From NCBI RefSeq assembly GCF_958979055.1, contig NC_084886.1, forward strand, positions 6,896,154 through 6,960,153: a stretch of DNA of 64,000 nucleotides. The letters run 5' to 3'. Shown one piece after another: positions 45,059 to 57,280 of this stretch (position 1 is its first letter; each line of letters starts with the position of its first letter). This stretch comes from Alnus glutinosa. Taxonomy: Eukaryota > Streptophyta > Magnoliopsida > Fagales > Betulaceae. The notes beneath the pieces are model-generated. The model was not told where the DNA came from. It did not search any database and worked only from the letters and a program-made list of their open reading frames with translations. A program made the position numbers and the translations under genes.

Positions 45059-46828
45059 ATTCAAATATGGGAGAAGCTAGGGTTAGAGGAGATGGTACAA
45101 CCATAAAGGGGTAGGCACACAACACCATAGTCCAAACCAAAAAGACAACATGAAAACAAGCACAAACAATAAACAATATAATTTCATCTATGATTTAGAG
45201 GAACTGTAAACGAGTCGCGCCGTTCCATATTCTTAATTACTTGTAGCATGAGCATTGGAAGGGAAAATAAGTACTTGTCTTTGATTTTAGCCAACTCGGC
45301 TTTCTGCCAAGCATCTGCCTCTGTTTCTTCCGTTGCAGATCTCCTTGAGCTCTGACTTTGAATGTCAATTGGTGTTGTGGTAGGCAGATCAGGTTTTATA
45401 CTGTTGGGGCTTTTCAGATGCTCAGCAAAAGTTGGAGCCTTTTTAATTGAAGGGGGACGCCCTATGGGCTTTTCAGGTGCCTTTCCAGTTGTTTCAGCAG
45501 CAGTTACAGGCTTCTTTCTATCTTGGCTTTCAGGAATTTTCATTGAAGATTCACCTAGGACAGACCATCTCATGAATTTTTGTTCCAAAAAGTATATAGT
45601 CAGGACTTTTCATGCTCTGCTTTCTTTACCTGAGAATCGCTTGGATACCCTACCAGTTCCAGCTTCTTGTGTCAAAATTGCTTTGTCGTCCTTTTTCTGA
45701 TCTGGGATGCCTGGTTCGTCAAGGGTGTTGATGGCAAATGCAGCAGCTGCTAGTACTGTGGCTGCATACTCAACTCCATTGCTTGAATCATAATCCTGAC
45801 TCTTTTTTCCAGAGAACTGTCTTTGTAACCAGTTTTTCTTCTCTGAAAAACACACACCATTAAGGTTTGTGATTTGTTACTTCATGATTTCATCCATGCA
45901 TCCATACCTTTCTCCCTTTGTCCATCAAGAAAAAGTTTACCTTTGAAATTTTGAGTCTTTTGAGGTGGTATTCTTCGATCCGTGATGCTGCCAGCCTCGT
46001 CTGTCTTTTCACTTCTTGTGCGGGAATATCTAATAGTGACATCAGTGGTTAGTCATAAAACATGAAAAAATTTCAATCAGTGCAACTAATGATGTATATA
46101 ATATAGTAGCTTTCATTTGCCATGCATGTAATTTGCAACTATCCTTGGGAATTGATCATCACAAAATCGTGCAAATACAAATAATAATCGCACGATACAA
46201 ATATAGATATCTAAAAGTGATTATTGCATTATGCAGATATGAATATTGCTAATATCAGCATATGCATTTGCATTTTCATCCTTATCGACACCATGAGTCC
46301 AAAGCATTTGTTATTTTTATTTTTTGAATTTTCATTTTCAAAAAAGGGAGCATTTTAACAAAAAATAAATAAAAATGGTGAAGTTAAAAGGAGTTGAAAC
46401 ATGGGATACTGACATTTAAAACTTTGAGATTATGATTACAAAAACGCTTATACTTTCGGAGAGGGGTGTAAGTGAAGTTTCCGTGTGTGTGTGTGTGTGT
46501 ATGAGAGCTATATTTGCGAATAATTCAGTTTATGAAAATTTTAGATACTACTCTGCATATTAATTTGCAAATAATCCCAATTACCGCTATAGACAGAACC
46601 AGCTTAATTGGTTTTGTCTCAAATTAAGTATGCACAAATTTTAAAACCGTCTTTGATTACCCCTACGAGGTATGGTGATTACTGATTACAATCCCAAATA
46701 ATCATGTCTTAATGATGTAAATGTAATGATGAATTTTCATCTTTCTTCCCTTTTTCCTGAACTTTTAAGTGTGTGCTGGTGTACCTATACATGAAGAACG
46801 TGCTGCACTTGTGAAACCCTTTCAGCTA

Positions 46829-46866
<38 letters not shown>

Positions 46867-46915
46867 TTATTGTTAAGAAGCAGAATTACCTCATTTGCTT
46901 GAGCAAGGCGTCCAT
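44639..46915 (-). CDS. Remorin family protein, intact copy
   Basis: Six exons with GT-AG signals and matching phases: 46915-46890, 46029-45941, 45842-45630, 45554-45275, 44991-44910 and 44830-44639, giving 293 residues. It starts MDALLKQMRYSRTRS, followed by a basic and Ser-rich region, an alanine-rich stretch (EYAATVLAAAAFAIN) and a proline/lysine-rich linker. The C-terminal 110 residues are a remorin domain: EADAWQKAELAKIKDKYEKL, then a long charged coiled-coil (LNSWEEKKRKKARSQLDRIE), and the tail ILRTTGRVPKTCFCC. The end cysteines match the membrane-anchoring, S-acylated tail of remorins. Remorins are plant-only proteins that sit on the inner face of the plasma membrane in nanodomains and affect cell-to-cell movement and immune or symbiotic signalling. 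The first exon has only 26 coding bases. Two decayed copies lie downstream. Confidence 0.93.
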
Positions 46916-47911
46916 AGTTTGAGACGATCGAGGCCTGTTCTGAAACTTCACTGCTTGAGAAATATTGATTTGCTAATCCATGGTCTGGTGTGTATTTGAA
47001 GGAGAAGGGTAGGGAAAAAGAGAGGCCTAGAAATCAAGGTTATTGGTCTTTGGCTGCGATAGGGCGATGGTTGGGGCAAGCAAGCTAAGGTTGGGTTATG
47101 CTTTGCATCTTAGGCCTGGTTTTGAATCTTAACCATCTTATGAGTGAAGGAAAGTATTCTTTCTTTCCCTGGATGCTTAGCTTTCAATGTGGGAGCTTAT
47201 ACAACCTCCTTTTCTACCCTTTTGCACATTTTTGTTTTTCCCTCTTCTTCTTTCAATGCAGAAGCTTTTTTTCGCAATTAAAATTAGGGTTTTACAGTAT
47301 TATTAACCCATGGCTCGATCGAACGAGTTGCGACAGGATAATTAGTCTTTTGTTTTCACGTGGCTACGACCCTCTTTTCTATTTAAGCTTAATAAAAACG
47401 GCTTGGACGCAATCTTATGATTTTTAATATGTGAACCACTACACCACGCTGCATCAAATCCTGCAACTACAAGTATCACAAAACCACACAAAAGTTAATT
47501 TTCTTAGAAATCAGTTGAGTGGAAAAAAACAAACAGGTAGTGAGTTAATAAAGGCCAAATACTAGAAAAGGTTGCTTCTCCGACAGTGACCTGAACATTT
47601 CTTTGGAACCAAGATAGAAAGATACAGATTCTTAAAAAAAAAAAAGAAGAAGAAGATACAGCAAACTATTTCAATGGAACCAGCAGTGAGAGATGATTTT
47701 CATGCAGTGAAAGAATAATTTCATCTTTAGTACTCTTACATATAATATACATGGTTAAGTATTTAGATGATAATAATTATTAATAAGAAATCTAATCCGT
47801 CCGTTTTTTTAAAAGAAAAGTAGCACAGGTACAAGGAGCCTAGTAGCTAGGCTGCCAAGGCAAAAGAGATGAGGATTGGGGAGCGTGAAATTAAATATTA
47901 AAAAGATCCAT
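46916..47911. other. Remorin upstream region and spacer
   Basis: The first 250 bases are shared with both pseudogene copies. A TA repeat lies within exon-1-adjacent intron DNA at 46832-46862. The rest to the tRNA has no gene; A/GAA-rich at 47633-47655. Confidence 0.5.
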
Positions 47912-47984
47912 GCTTTCGTTGAGAGTCGAACTCAAGACCTCCCGCTTACTAAACGGGTGCTCTAACCAACTGAGCTACGAAAGC
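47912..47984 (-). tRNA. tRNA-Thr (anticodon AGU)
   Basis: The 73-base minus-strand sequence folds as a full cloverleaf: acceptor GCTTTCG/CGAAAGC, D arm GCTC-GAGC, anticodon arm CCCGT-TTAGTAA-GCGGG with AGT, and T arm TTGAG-TTCGACT-CTCAA. A-box (TAGCTCAGTTGG) and B-box (GTTCGACTC) are present. Anticodon AGT reads ACU/ACC threonine codons after deamination. No intron and no encoded CCA, as usual for a nuclear tRNA gene. A T run that could end Pol III transcription is not close by. Confidence 0.95.
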
Positions 47985-50386
47985 AATCTGATGAGTTGTA
48001 AAAAATATGTCAGATTTATTCGCTTTATTTTAAGCAACTATCAGTTTTAAGAAGATCGTGATTGTCGAGAATTCCTAATAGATTTTTCCAATAATAAATA
48101 TGGTACGTAAGAAAATGATAAATACTGATATGACAGAATTCCTCCCATTGAATTTGAAAACTGACTGAGATTTGAAAAACACCTAGTTGAAATATCTCAT
48201 GAGATGTTTGTTTGTGTAATTGTTTTTTATCTTGTATTTCTTTGTTCTCAAGACAAATACAATAAGAAATAATTCAAAATACAAATGAATTTTTTTTTTT
48301 TTTTTTTTTTCTATGTGCTTTCATTTGTATTACATAAGATACATGTGATTTAGAAAAAGATGGAATTAATACATTCATTAGTTTTTCTGTCCAAAACTAA
48401 CTGAGGGGTGGTTCGGTCACCTCCAAACCGGCCATGGGAGTGGCTCAACTACTCCTCTTTTTCTTCTTCTTTTTTTCAATTTTTTTTTATTAATTTTTAA
48501 GTTTTTTTATTTTTTTATTTTTTTTACATTATAACATGTATCTATTCTCACAAGTTGATATACGTACAACTGTTAGTTTTTGGATGGAAAAACTAAAGGA
48601 GGTACCAATTTTGTATTTTTCCAACCCACGGGTACCATCTGTGATGCAAATGAAAGCACGGCCGCACGGGGAGCAAAAAATAAATATTTCCAAATCACAA
48701 GTACCAATAAGGTGTTTAACAAAAAAAAAATAGTTTTAATTTTTGTGTCACATCATAACACTTTTTTAAATAAAAAACAAAGAATAGCTTCCAAAACACT
48801 TAAAAAAAATCCCCTTAAGAATTTTAGGAAATCTTGATCCGTTTTGAACTAATCTACTAAATCTAGTATCCTTAGAATTCTAGTTTCCCGTGTGCAATGT
48901 ATAACTTATATTTGGTGAGAAATTCAGAGTCAAAATAGAATTTTTAAGTTTCTGCCACTTATTATCATTTCCTAGGTTTTCATAACAACTAACCTGGTGC
49001 TTACCTTTGTGTTCGTGTGTGTGTGTCTATATATATATAAAAAGGGCAAAAAAACAGAAGAAAAATAAGAAAAGAAAAAAGTGGGTGCTCAAGAGATGCC
49101 TTTAATTGTTGGAGAATGAAATTAAGCAGGTTCTTCTCCTTCTGCTCGGTTCCACATGACAAGAGCCTTATCGTTGCATGGAAACTCTTCCAACACAATT
49201 AAACCCAACTGCAACACCTCTAGCCGCATCATCAAAGCTTTCACATGACGGGAGCCTTACTCGTTGATTTTTATTTTTTTTCATTAGTATATATATATTT
49301 GGGCCTACGCTTAACCCCTTATTTGGGGCTGGGCAAAATATCTAACAACCGCCTACCGACCTTCATTGAACCGTCATCGACTTCCGGCGATTTTGATGTT
49401 GGTTTGGTTCAGTAGGTGGTAGAGTTTTGTCGGTTAACGGAACCAAACCGAAACAATATGTAATTAGGCTGGTCACCATTTTTATGGGTAAAGAAGCTTA
49501 TGTCTAGAACTTGTGAAAGCATGTTGCAGACATAGAGATAAACGTTGAGGTGCAAAGAAAGTAGAAAAATAGTCTATGGACGTTTGAATTGACAAGGAGG
49601 AAGAGTCAAAAGTTTATTTCAAACTTTCAAACAGTAACCATAGTCAATTAACCAACTTAACCAACCCACATTGTCGAAAATACTTACTATCAGTATGAAG
49701 TTAGTTAACCGACTTCTATGGTTCGGTAGGCAAAAATACTCCTACCTTCACCGTTTTAACCTATACCTGTCTTACCCTCATTATTGATTTAGCCCCTCCC
49801 ATAAGAAAGCATGATTCGATCGTGCCATGAGTTCTTGGCATATGCAGGATAAGTGTTTCAAGTAAGGCCTTTATATGTTCTTTTATGTAGTTGACTGATA
49901 TAGAGCCTGGTGAGGCTATATTTGTAACCGTTATTGGTGCTTTATACTTTAGTCTGGGAGCTCTGGATATTGGCATTTGGATTCACTGTATATTCAATCC
50001 ACTTCGTTTGCCACTGTAAAAGTAAACCAGGAATGCATAATTTTAAAGATATTTAATAAACTTGGTCTATTTAATAACAGCTATAACAACATCGATGACA
50101 CAATTTTCCCTCTTCATCTCTATATCACTGCATCCTCATGCAACGCTTCGAAAATATCCCATCAATTCCTAATTGAAGAGAAAGTGAGAAACCATTTACA
50201 GCATAAGCAACTCCCTATCAGCGCAACTAATCATCATCAACGATATGCTAATAGTCCAAGTTCTTTAGTGACAACCATAGATGGACGCATTAAATTTTCC
50301 CATTTCATTTCAGAGAATCAGATGAACCGTTTCAGCAATATACAAATAAAATATCTAACCTAGTAAAGAATAAGTTGATGTCTTGA
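47985..50386. other. Repeat-rich spacer between tRNA and LRR gene
   Basis: Contains the MITE at 48315-48720. From about 49320 to 49770, GGGCTGGGCAAAATATC near the left and GGTTCGGTAGGCAAAAATACTC near the right, with GGTTTGGTTC/CCAAACCGAAAC inside, look like a hAT-type non-autonomous element inserted into the repeat shared with 40395-40566. 49935-50386 includes the LRR gene's 3' side. No other gene. Confidence 0.5.
48315..48720. mobile_element. Long-TIR MITE, family E, copy 2 (left end lost)
   Basis: Arms GTGCTTTCATTTGTATTAC and (reverse complement) GTGCTTTCATTTGCATCAC pair for about 85 bases. The right side extends further to 48720 with AGTACCAATAAGGTGTTTAAC, which matches the terminus of the 21637-22345 element; the matching left terminus is absent. 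The centre also has GGTGGTTCGGTCACC units. Confidence 0.65.
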
Positions 50387-53300
50387 CTACACGAGGAACT
50401 CAGTGTCAGAAACCTCAAGGACTTTGTGAAAACCTATTGGGCTTACACCCGGCCGGAATGCATTTCCTTCAATATACCTGTTAAAGAACATTTAATTAAT
50501 AATAAATTAGCTCAATTCAATGTTCAAACTTAGGAACTAGGTAACTTTCCAAGATCCGAGCGGTCAAGAGAACTCACATTTCTTTCAAGAAAGGGTGTTT
50601 ATAGAAGGCCTCAGGAATTCTCCCTGTAAACTGGTTGTGATCCAAGTACCTGAAATTGAATCAAGGGATCTTTCAAAGTTCACAATAATCCGATTTCCTC
50701 TGCAAACATACATCAACTGCGAAAATACAATGCAATGATTCATGTATCCAACAACTTCTAAAATAGGTATAAAGAGAGTGCATTCCACGAAATGCCAACT
50801 AAAAGATGTATGCCGGCACAGAAATGCAAGTTTATTCTGTAGCTAAAACAAGCCATGGGACTTGTTCAAAATGCATCTACATTTTCCACATTAATAAGAA
50901 AGGAAAAAGATCAACAACACAGTCATATTCTACAAGCTTTAAGAATGGTGCATCAAGGTGATATGGTGATTAATGAATCATCTAACATATTGTAATACTG
51001 AAGGTTTCCGTTTCTAATCAAAGGCAGCTACCAAGACACCAAGTTAGGAAGATAAGTAGGCTGCATAATTCTGGACAGACCAAGGTGCGTGGCAGACATT
51101 CCATTAAATTTAATTAAGACAGCTGTTCTTGTGTCTAATAAAACACTGCCATGGGCACCATCACCAAGTAGAAATAATGAAAAAAATGATTGCTACAAAA
51201 CTTAGAGAGGATTTAACTAAATCATGAGAACATTAAGTCAAAGGCAATCCTACTCAAATGATTAAATGAAGCCTCAACAGCGAAAACAAATGCAAAATTA
51301 AATTTTAAGATGGCAAGATTCATTATTTTTTCATTTATAAAAGTAGTTATAACCTTACAAATAGGTCCAAGGTTAAGTTAATTCAGTCAGCCAGAGACTA
51401 AATAATCCATTTTAATATTTTAAACTGCCTAACCATTTCCCAGAGAGAGAGAGAGAGAATAAAAATGGAGAAACCAGCATACAGGCTGCTAGTTTAATGT
51501 GTTTTTACTACTACCAAAAGGGCATCAGATCCTTCACACTCCCATCTCTTTGAAAGTATACCACAATAGTAACCAGTCAAATACGACTGGAATTACCAAT
51601 AAAAAATCTGAAAGAAAACTCACAAGTAAATAAGTTTTGGAATATGAGCAAGTCCAGATGGTATTACTCCAGACATTTTATTGTAGGAGAGGTACCTGTA
51701 AATGTAAAACAATCAACAATAAGGAACATAAATATAGTAAGATAATATTCTGATATATTGTTTACAGGAATAAGCAATGTTCATATCAACGAGAAAGGGA
51801 ACATAAGGAGCAGAAGGGGAAGGAGGAGGAGGAGGAGGAGAAGAACAAACAATACTTACAAGATTTCCAAGTTGGACAAGTTTGCAAGCTGTGCTGGTAT
51901 TCCTCCCGTTAAATAATTATTATTCAGATAACTACACAACGGATTTACTCAGAGAATTACATAAACTTATCACTTCAATGAAGTACACAATAGCAAAATA
52001 TCAATGAAGTAACTGTAAATTCACCAAGTGAATCAACTTACAGATTGCGAAGAGCTGGAAAGCACCCCTCAATGCGTATTAGTTCCCTTATAGTACCCAC
52101 CAAATGATTGTTACCAACATCCCTATGAACACATAAAATTTCAACAAACATTAGTGGTGCAATGAAAATGCAAGGCCAACAACAAGATGTGTTACAGAGG
52201 ATATGGATTGTTACAGGTGCCGGAGATTTTGTAGAGTTCCCAATTCTGGAGGAATTCGACCGATCAAACGATTTTCCTGTAGGTAGAGGTAGCGAAGCTC
52301 TGGAAGGTTTGCAAGCTCCTTAGGGATTTCACCTTTGAAGTTATTGAAGCTCAGGTATCTGTGCAGGTTTCAAGAATAACATCTGAACTCTAAATACCAT
52401 AAATAATATGAACAGACTCTCTCTCCACAAACTCAACTTTATGATCATAGAAGTTAATGTTACTCACAGATGAGTTAGACTCTTCAGTTCACCAATTTCA
52501 GGAGGAATGGCATCTTGGAGTTTATTCCACCTCAAATTACTGAGGAAAATAAAAGGTCAGCTTAGAGCAATAAACAAAAGCTTTCCAACCTTAAAAATAA
52601 TGTCAAGTAAAGCTTATAATCAAGACATGGGGGCAGAGGAGAGGGATATGTTCTCCACAAACCAACAACTGTTACTAGCAAAGAAGAAACTTGTAAATCT
52701 TTTGTTATATATGTCCACTCTATCACGGGACAATAAAACACAGCAAGCCTGACTATGAAATTGAATACGCTTCGTGCGTAACTTAAAAGTATCAAAAACA
52801 GTAATAAACAGACTTGTGATCTAAGAGGGTGTAAAGGAGTGTACAGTATTTTAAGACGCCTCAACCGTCCGATCTGAGGAGGAATTGGCCCAGTCAACTT
52901 GTTATTATGGAGATCCCTGTCATGTGGACACAATCATTATATAGTAAAGTTTAGAAGAAACAAAAAAATAAAAAATTCTGAATTCATCTTTATGTTTTCT
53001 AATAAGAGGAACATGAACCTGTGGCTACAATCTGCAGTTGCATATATCAAACAACAATGAATTTGTATAATTTCATCTCCAGTAACATCATTTATGCCAA
53101 CTTATAAGTGAGCAGTTGAAAGCCAAATGAATATAAATCCCTTGAGAATTGAACAAGCCAAGGTCATCGAAGCAACATTTTACAATATACACAACAAAAT
53201 TATTACGAAAAGAAGATTGAAGCTTACAGCCTAGTGAGATCCAACAGATTGGTGACAGCAGTAGGAAAAGGCCCCACAATCGACACCGCGTAAACTTCCC

Positions 53301-53711
53301 TGCAAAAAATACACGAAACAAACTAGTATATCCAAATCTCAACCTTAATTTTTTCTTCTTCCAGGTTTATAGAAATTTAGAGGTGGAGCTTACAATTCAG
53401 TGACGACTCTGTAATCTCCTTGAGTAGAGCAAGTGACCCCGGACCACGGCGGCAGATCGCCGTCGCCGCAGGGATCGTCTCCCACCCAGGCGTACACCAC
53501 CCTCCACCCCAGCGACGCCTTAATCTCGTTCAGCGCTTTCACTGAACCAATTATTTCACAATTTCACACACTCAATCTGATACAAAAAAAGGAAATGAGA
53601 GAGGCGATCTGAGAGTTTACCGTCTCGTTTGAGGGTTTTGGCGAGAGCGAGGTCGAGTAGCGAAGAGGAAATGAGGATCAGAGAAAATGCTACCAATTGA
53701 AAACGCGCCAT
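50387..53711 (-). CDS. Secreted leucine-rich repeat protein
   Basis: Eleven exons with consistent phases, 328 residues: 53711-53621, 53541-53394, 53299-53228, 52916-52845, 52539-52468, 52358-52215, 52122-52042, 51931-51860, 51695-51624, 50649-50578 and 50477-50387. Residues 1-24 are a signal peptide (LVAFSLILISSSLL..ALA). An LRR N-terminal cap follows (VKALNEIKASLG, W, DDPCGDG, WSGVTCS), then about nine plant-type repeats (LxxLxLxxNxLxGxIPxxLGxLxxL). Seven exons are exactly 72 bases, one 24-residue repeat each; the 144-base exon carries two and the 81-base exon a three-residue-longer repeat. The C-terminal cap ends VLEVSDTEFLV. No membrane span or kinase. It resembles a very conserved plant LRR protein of unknown job; an extracellular or wall role is inferred from the signal peptide. 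Confidence 0.93.
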
Positions 53712-54258
53712 CAAGAGATGCCAAGATTTCTCGGAGTAACAGTTGATAGATCTGAACAGTGATTGTTGAGATCTATCTTTTCAGTGTTTGATTATTCGCT
53801 AGTTGAGTAAGTGCGAGAGAGCGTAATTGATTACCATTAATTAACGCGGAATTGGAAAAAAAGCGTTCCCGTCTCGTCGGTGGGGTTTTCTTTTTTCTTG
53901 GAATTCTGATTGGAGGGGATCCATTTGCCTACGGTTCTGTTCAGCCAAATTGGACCGTTTGGAAATGGAATATGGAATTGGGCTTATGTATTTTCCCCCT
54001 CTGCTGAAGAGCAAGCCCAGTTGGTTCAAGTTTTTCTCCAGTGTCTAGGGGTGTATCTTTTATTTTTTGTCCAGTATTTTATTTTCGATTATTTGGACTG
54101 ATGAATTTATTCTACAATGCTGTTCAAAAAAAGATTTTTCAGCTTTTAAAAGTGTATTGGTGTTCCAATCAAGTTGTCATTTGTGGGTACAAAGAACTTC
54201 ATTTATGCCAAGTCCTTACAAAAATTTATCTCATTATAAAATGCTGTTCAAAAAGTTT

Positions 54259-54292
<34 letters not shown>

Positions 54293-54721
54293 TTAAAAAA
54301 AAAATCTAGTACAAATACTGTTTTTAACTAATTTTTGGATTTTGGAATTTCTCCGTAAATGCTTTGGATATGTATATATTTTTTTTTGGAAATTACACTT
54401 ATCCTTCGTGAACCGACACCCCATCAATTCACATTTAGCTCTCTCTTATTATTAATTATGACACTAGATCCTTTCTAACTACTATTATTATATTATATGC
54501 AGAGAGTCTCCCTTCTAATAGTTGAGGGCATTAAATTCGACCGAGAAATGAGGGCATGACATGCATGCACACATTTTTTTATTATCTGAAATTATGAAAA
54601 TATCTTCCAAGTAAAAAAAGGAAAAAAAAATTAAAATTAAAATTGGAGTGGTCGAAAAAAATGGGGTGGTTCATTATAACTAGGTCTTTCTTTTTTTCTT
54701 TTTTCTTTTCTTTTTTTTTTT
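53712..54721. other. LRR-gene upstream region and spacer
   Basis: The first 200 bases are the likely promoter and leader. T and A runs lie at 54257-54302. No gene or clear repeat ends are seen. Confidence 0.45.
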
Positions 54722-55720
54722 AATAAGTAGCCTTTTTCATTGATCATCAAACGGAGAGTTTCTCATCTAGTACAGTATTTAAAATAAAATGTGGACAAGC
54801 CTCATTCCAAACAAAATTCAAAGAGTACACTAAGGCCATTTTTGCTAGTTGATGAACTGCTACATTTGCAGTACATCGAATATGTCTAACCTCTAATTCT
54901 TCCAGCAACGCCAGGTGTGATCTTGTATCTTCAATGAGAGCCCCATAGATCATAGTACAGGGAGTTTCCTTGCATAATTCAGACACTACCATCAAGGAAT
55001 CACCCTCCAAAAACATCTTGTTAAAACCACACTAACGATAAAAAGAGACAGGTCTCCAAGTGGCCATAGATTCAGCCACCATCGGGTCAGTGAGGTAAGG
55101 AATCACTTGAGTCATAGCTGCCTGCATTTCTCCCCTATCATTCCTTGACCACCACCCCAAGTCCTATCTTTTTCCGCTTCACATCAATGGCAGCATCCAG
55201 TTTGTTTTTAACCATCCAACATGGGGCTTTATCCATCTCGAATATTTCGGATTAATTCCTGAAACTTCATCCACAGCTATATCTTGTCTAAATTGGGAAA
55301 TTAACTCATTAGCCGTAGTAGCCAACTGAGATGGAGGTGTGAATTAACTCTCTTTGGAAAACAAACGAATTACGCCTTAACCATATTAGCCTAGTAACTG
55401 TCAAAGTCTCTTAAAGCTCGTCCCCCTTAAGTTTCTGCATGAGTTGTTGTACTAAACCCCGTCCATTACTGTCTTCAAAGGAGAGTTTTTGAAACCGGCG
55501 TTTGCTTTCCTGCCAAATTGCTACAGAGGATGAACACAACCAGAGAATGTGGAAAATTGATTCATAATTTCTTTGGCAGATCGGGCACAAAGGGTGAGTA
55601 GAATACATGAAAAGGAATTTTTTTTTTTTTTTTTTTAATATCATTCTTGTCCAAACAAAAAAGAAAGGAGTAATAATAGACTTAATAGTCAATTGGCACT
55701 TCCACTTCCACTTCCACAGT
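54722..55720 (-). mobile_element. Decayed L1 LINE 3' fragment
   Basis: A T run at 54711-54721 is the poly-A side. On the minus strand, RNase H-like sequence (EGDSLMVVSELCKE, LEELEVRHIRCTANVAVHQLAKMA) lies at about 54990-54750, and a zf-RVT piece (HPLCPICQRNYESIFHILWLCSSS) at about 55605-55490. Frames differ and several breaks lie between them. The 5' half of the element is missing; an inner T run (55619-55636) may be a secondary insertion. Confidence 0.85.
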
Positions 55721-55938
55721 TCCACATATGTAGTTATTTCCTAGGCATAATGGAATTTCTTCTTTAAATCCTTTTAAGTTTTTTCCAATCTGCATGTGCA
55801 TCTGCCACCTACTCCCTACAGAGTTAATATAATTGATTGACATATTTGATAATACTACAAGTAAATAAAAAAATAATAATAATTTGGTGATCAACAAAGC
55901 ATAACACTTGGTTGGCCCTGAACGCGATATCCTACTTC

Positions 55939-55972
<34 letters not shown>

Positions 55973-57280
55973 TACACACAGAGAGGAAATGAATAGAAAG
56001 GGGATGGTGGGACTCGTTCTCCACCCGGCACCCCATGGTCCATTGTTGCCTGAGAGGCTGAGAGCCCATAGAGCCAAGGCCACTGGCCATGTCAAGGGGA
56101 CCCGTGACTGAAAACCAAATTAACATCACCAAAAACTAGTACTAAAACAGCTTTATACATGCAATAACGAATTCGATATATATATATCCTCACATGCTGG
56201 TGGAAATTTGCGTCGTAAGCGTAAAATTTTTGGCATTATATCGTTATGGTGACGCCAAAATTGCTCAAACACAAGATCTACAGTAACATTATGCAGCTTT
56301 GAGACAAAAAAAAATAAAGAAGCGATTGCACGTTTCAATGCCGTGCGTCAAAGGCTTACAGGGGGGGGTTTTGTACAAATTAAACCATACGTTGACAAAC
56401 AAGAGGGTTTTGTCATGGGTTTCACGACATCTCACAATTCAAAACTCACCGGTTCATGCTCTGCCCTCTCTTGACTCTTGAGATTCAAATGAGGAAATTG
56501 CTTTGACATTTTGGAACGTGTAGCAATTAAGCCTTGTCTAAATTTCTTATCCAAGAAAAAGAGAAAGGAAAAAAAACTATATATATATATATATATATGT
56601 CTGCAAGAAAGGATAAAATACAAGAGAAAGAAACAGGAAAATTTCAACCTTGGCATATTCATAGATTGAACATGAGTATACATGGGTATATAATTAATGG
56701 GGACCGATAATATCGTACTTGAAAAGTCCATTGTGCCCTCAGAAAATAGCTCCAAATTAATGCAAGTCATGGGTTTCTCTTGAAATTCCACCTCCCCCAA
56801 ACTGCAGCCTAAATAATTGCACCAAAAGAGGTAGACCATTTCCAAGCTTGTTTTCTGCTTTTTCCTCCCTTCAGGAAGACTTAGAGCTAGCCCAAAAACA
56901 ACAATGGAAATAGCAACAATATATATATATCGCTTACAAGTTGCAATCAGTAGAAAAACAAAGTGAAACCAATTAAGAAACAGTACTTGGCCGGGGTATA
57001 TGATGACCCATCTCTACCAAAGGCTCTTTTTCTCAGTCGCAATCGTAGCTAGACATCAAGTTCCTTCTGAACCATCGCAGGTATTCAGGAAAAAGAAGAG
57101 AAAGGGCAACACACATCATAAAAGATACCAAGATCATGCAAAGAAATGGTGAAGAAATTAAGAAGAAAGTTCGCTAAATATAATATATATATATATATAT
57201 ATAGGCCGGGAAGAATGGCTAAATGATCATATATAGGAAGGAAAAGACGGTATTGACACTGGTAAAATTTGTGGGTTTGA
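55721..57280. other. Spacer and CLE-gene 3' side
   Basis: Contains the small ORF described at 55989-56111, a CT repeat at 55941-55969, TA repeats at 56577-56597 and 57182-57202, and a G run at 56361-56367. No RNA gene or recognised protein otherwise. Confidence 0.5.
55989..56111 (+). CDS. Small ORF of 40 codons, unrecognised
   Basis: An ATG follows a CT tract and opens MNRKGMVGLVLHPAPHG, with a basic C-terminal half (RLRAHRAKATGHVKGTRD) and a TGA. GC content is higher than in the flanks. There is no signal peptide and I know no family. It could be a short peptide gene, a piece of a longer transcript or chance. Confidence 0.2.
   Translation: MNRKGMVGLVLHPAPHGPLLPERLRAHRAKATGHVKGTRD

Noticed and set aside
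56153-56338. Possible small hairpin RNA near 56200
   Set aside because: The complementary parts are short and interrupted; no convincing stem.
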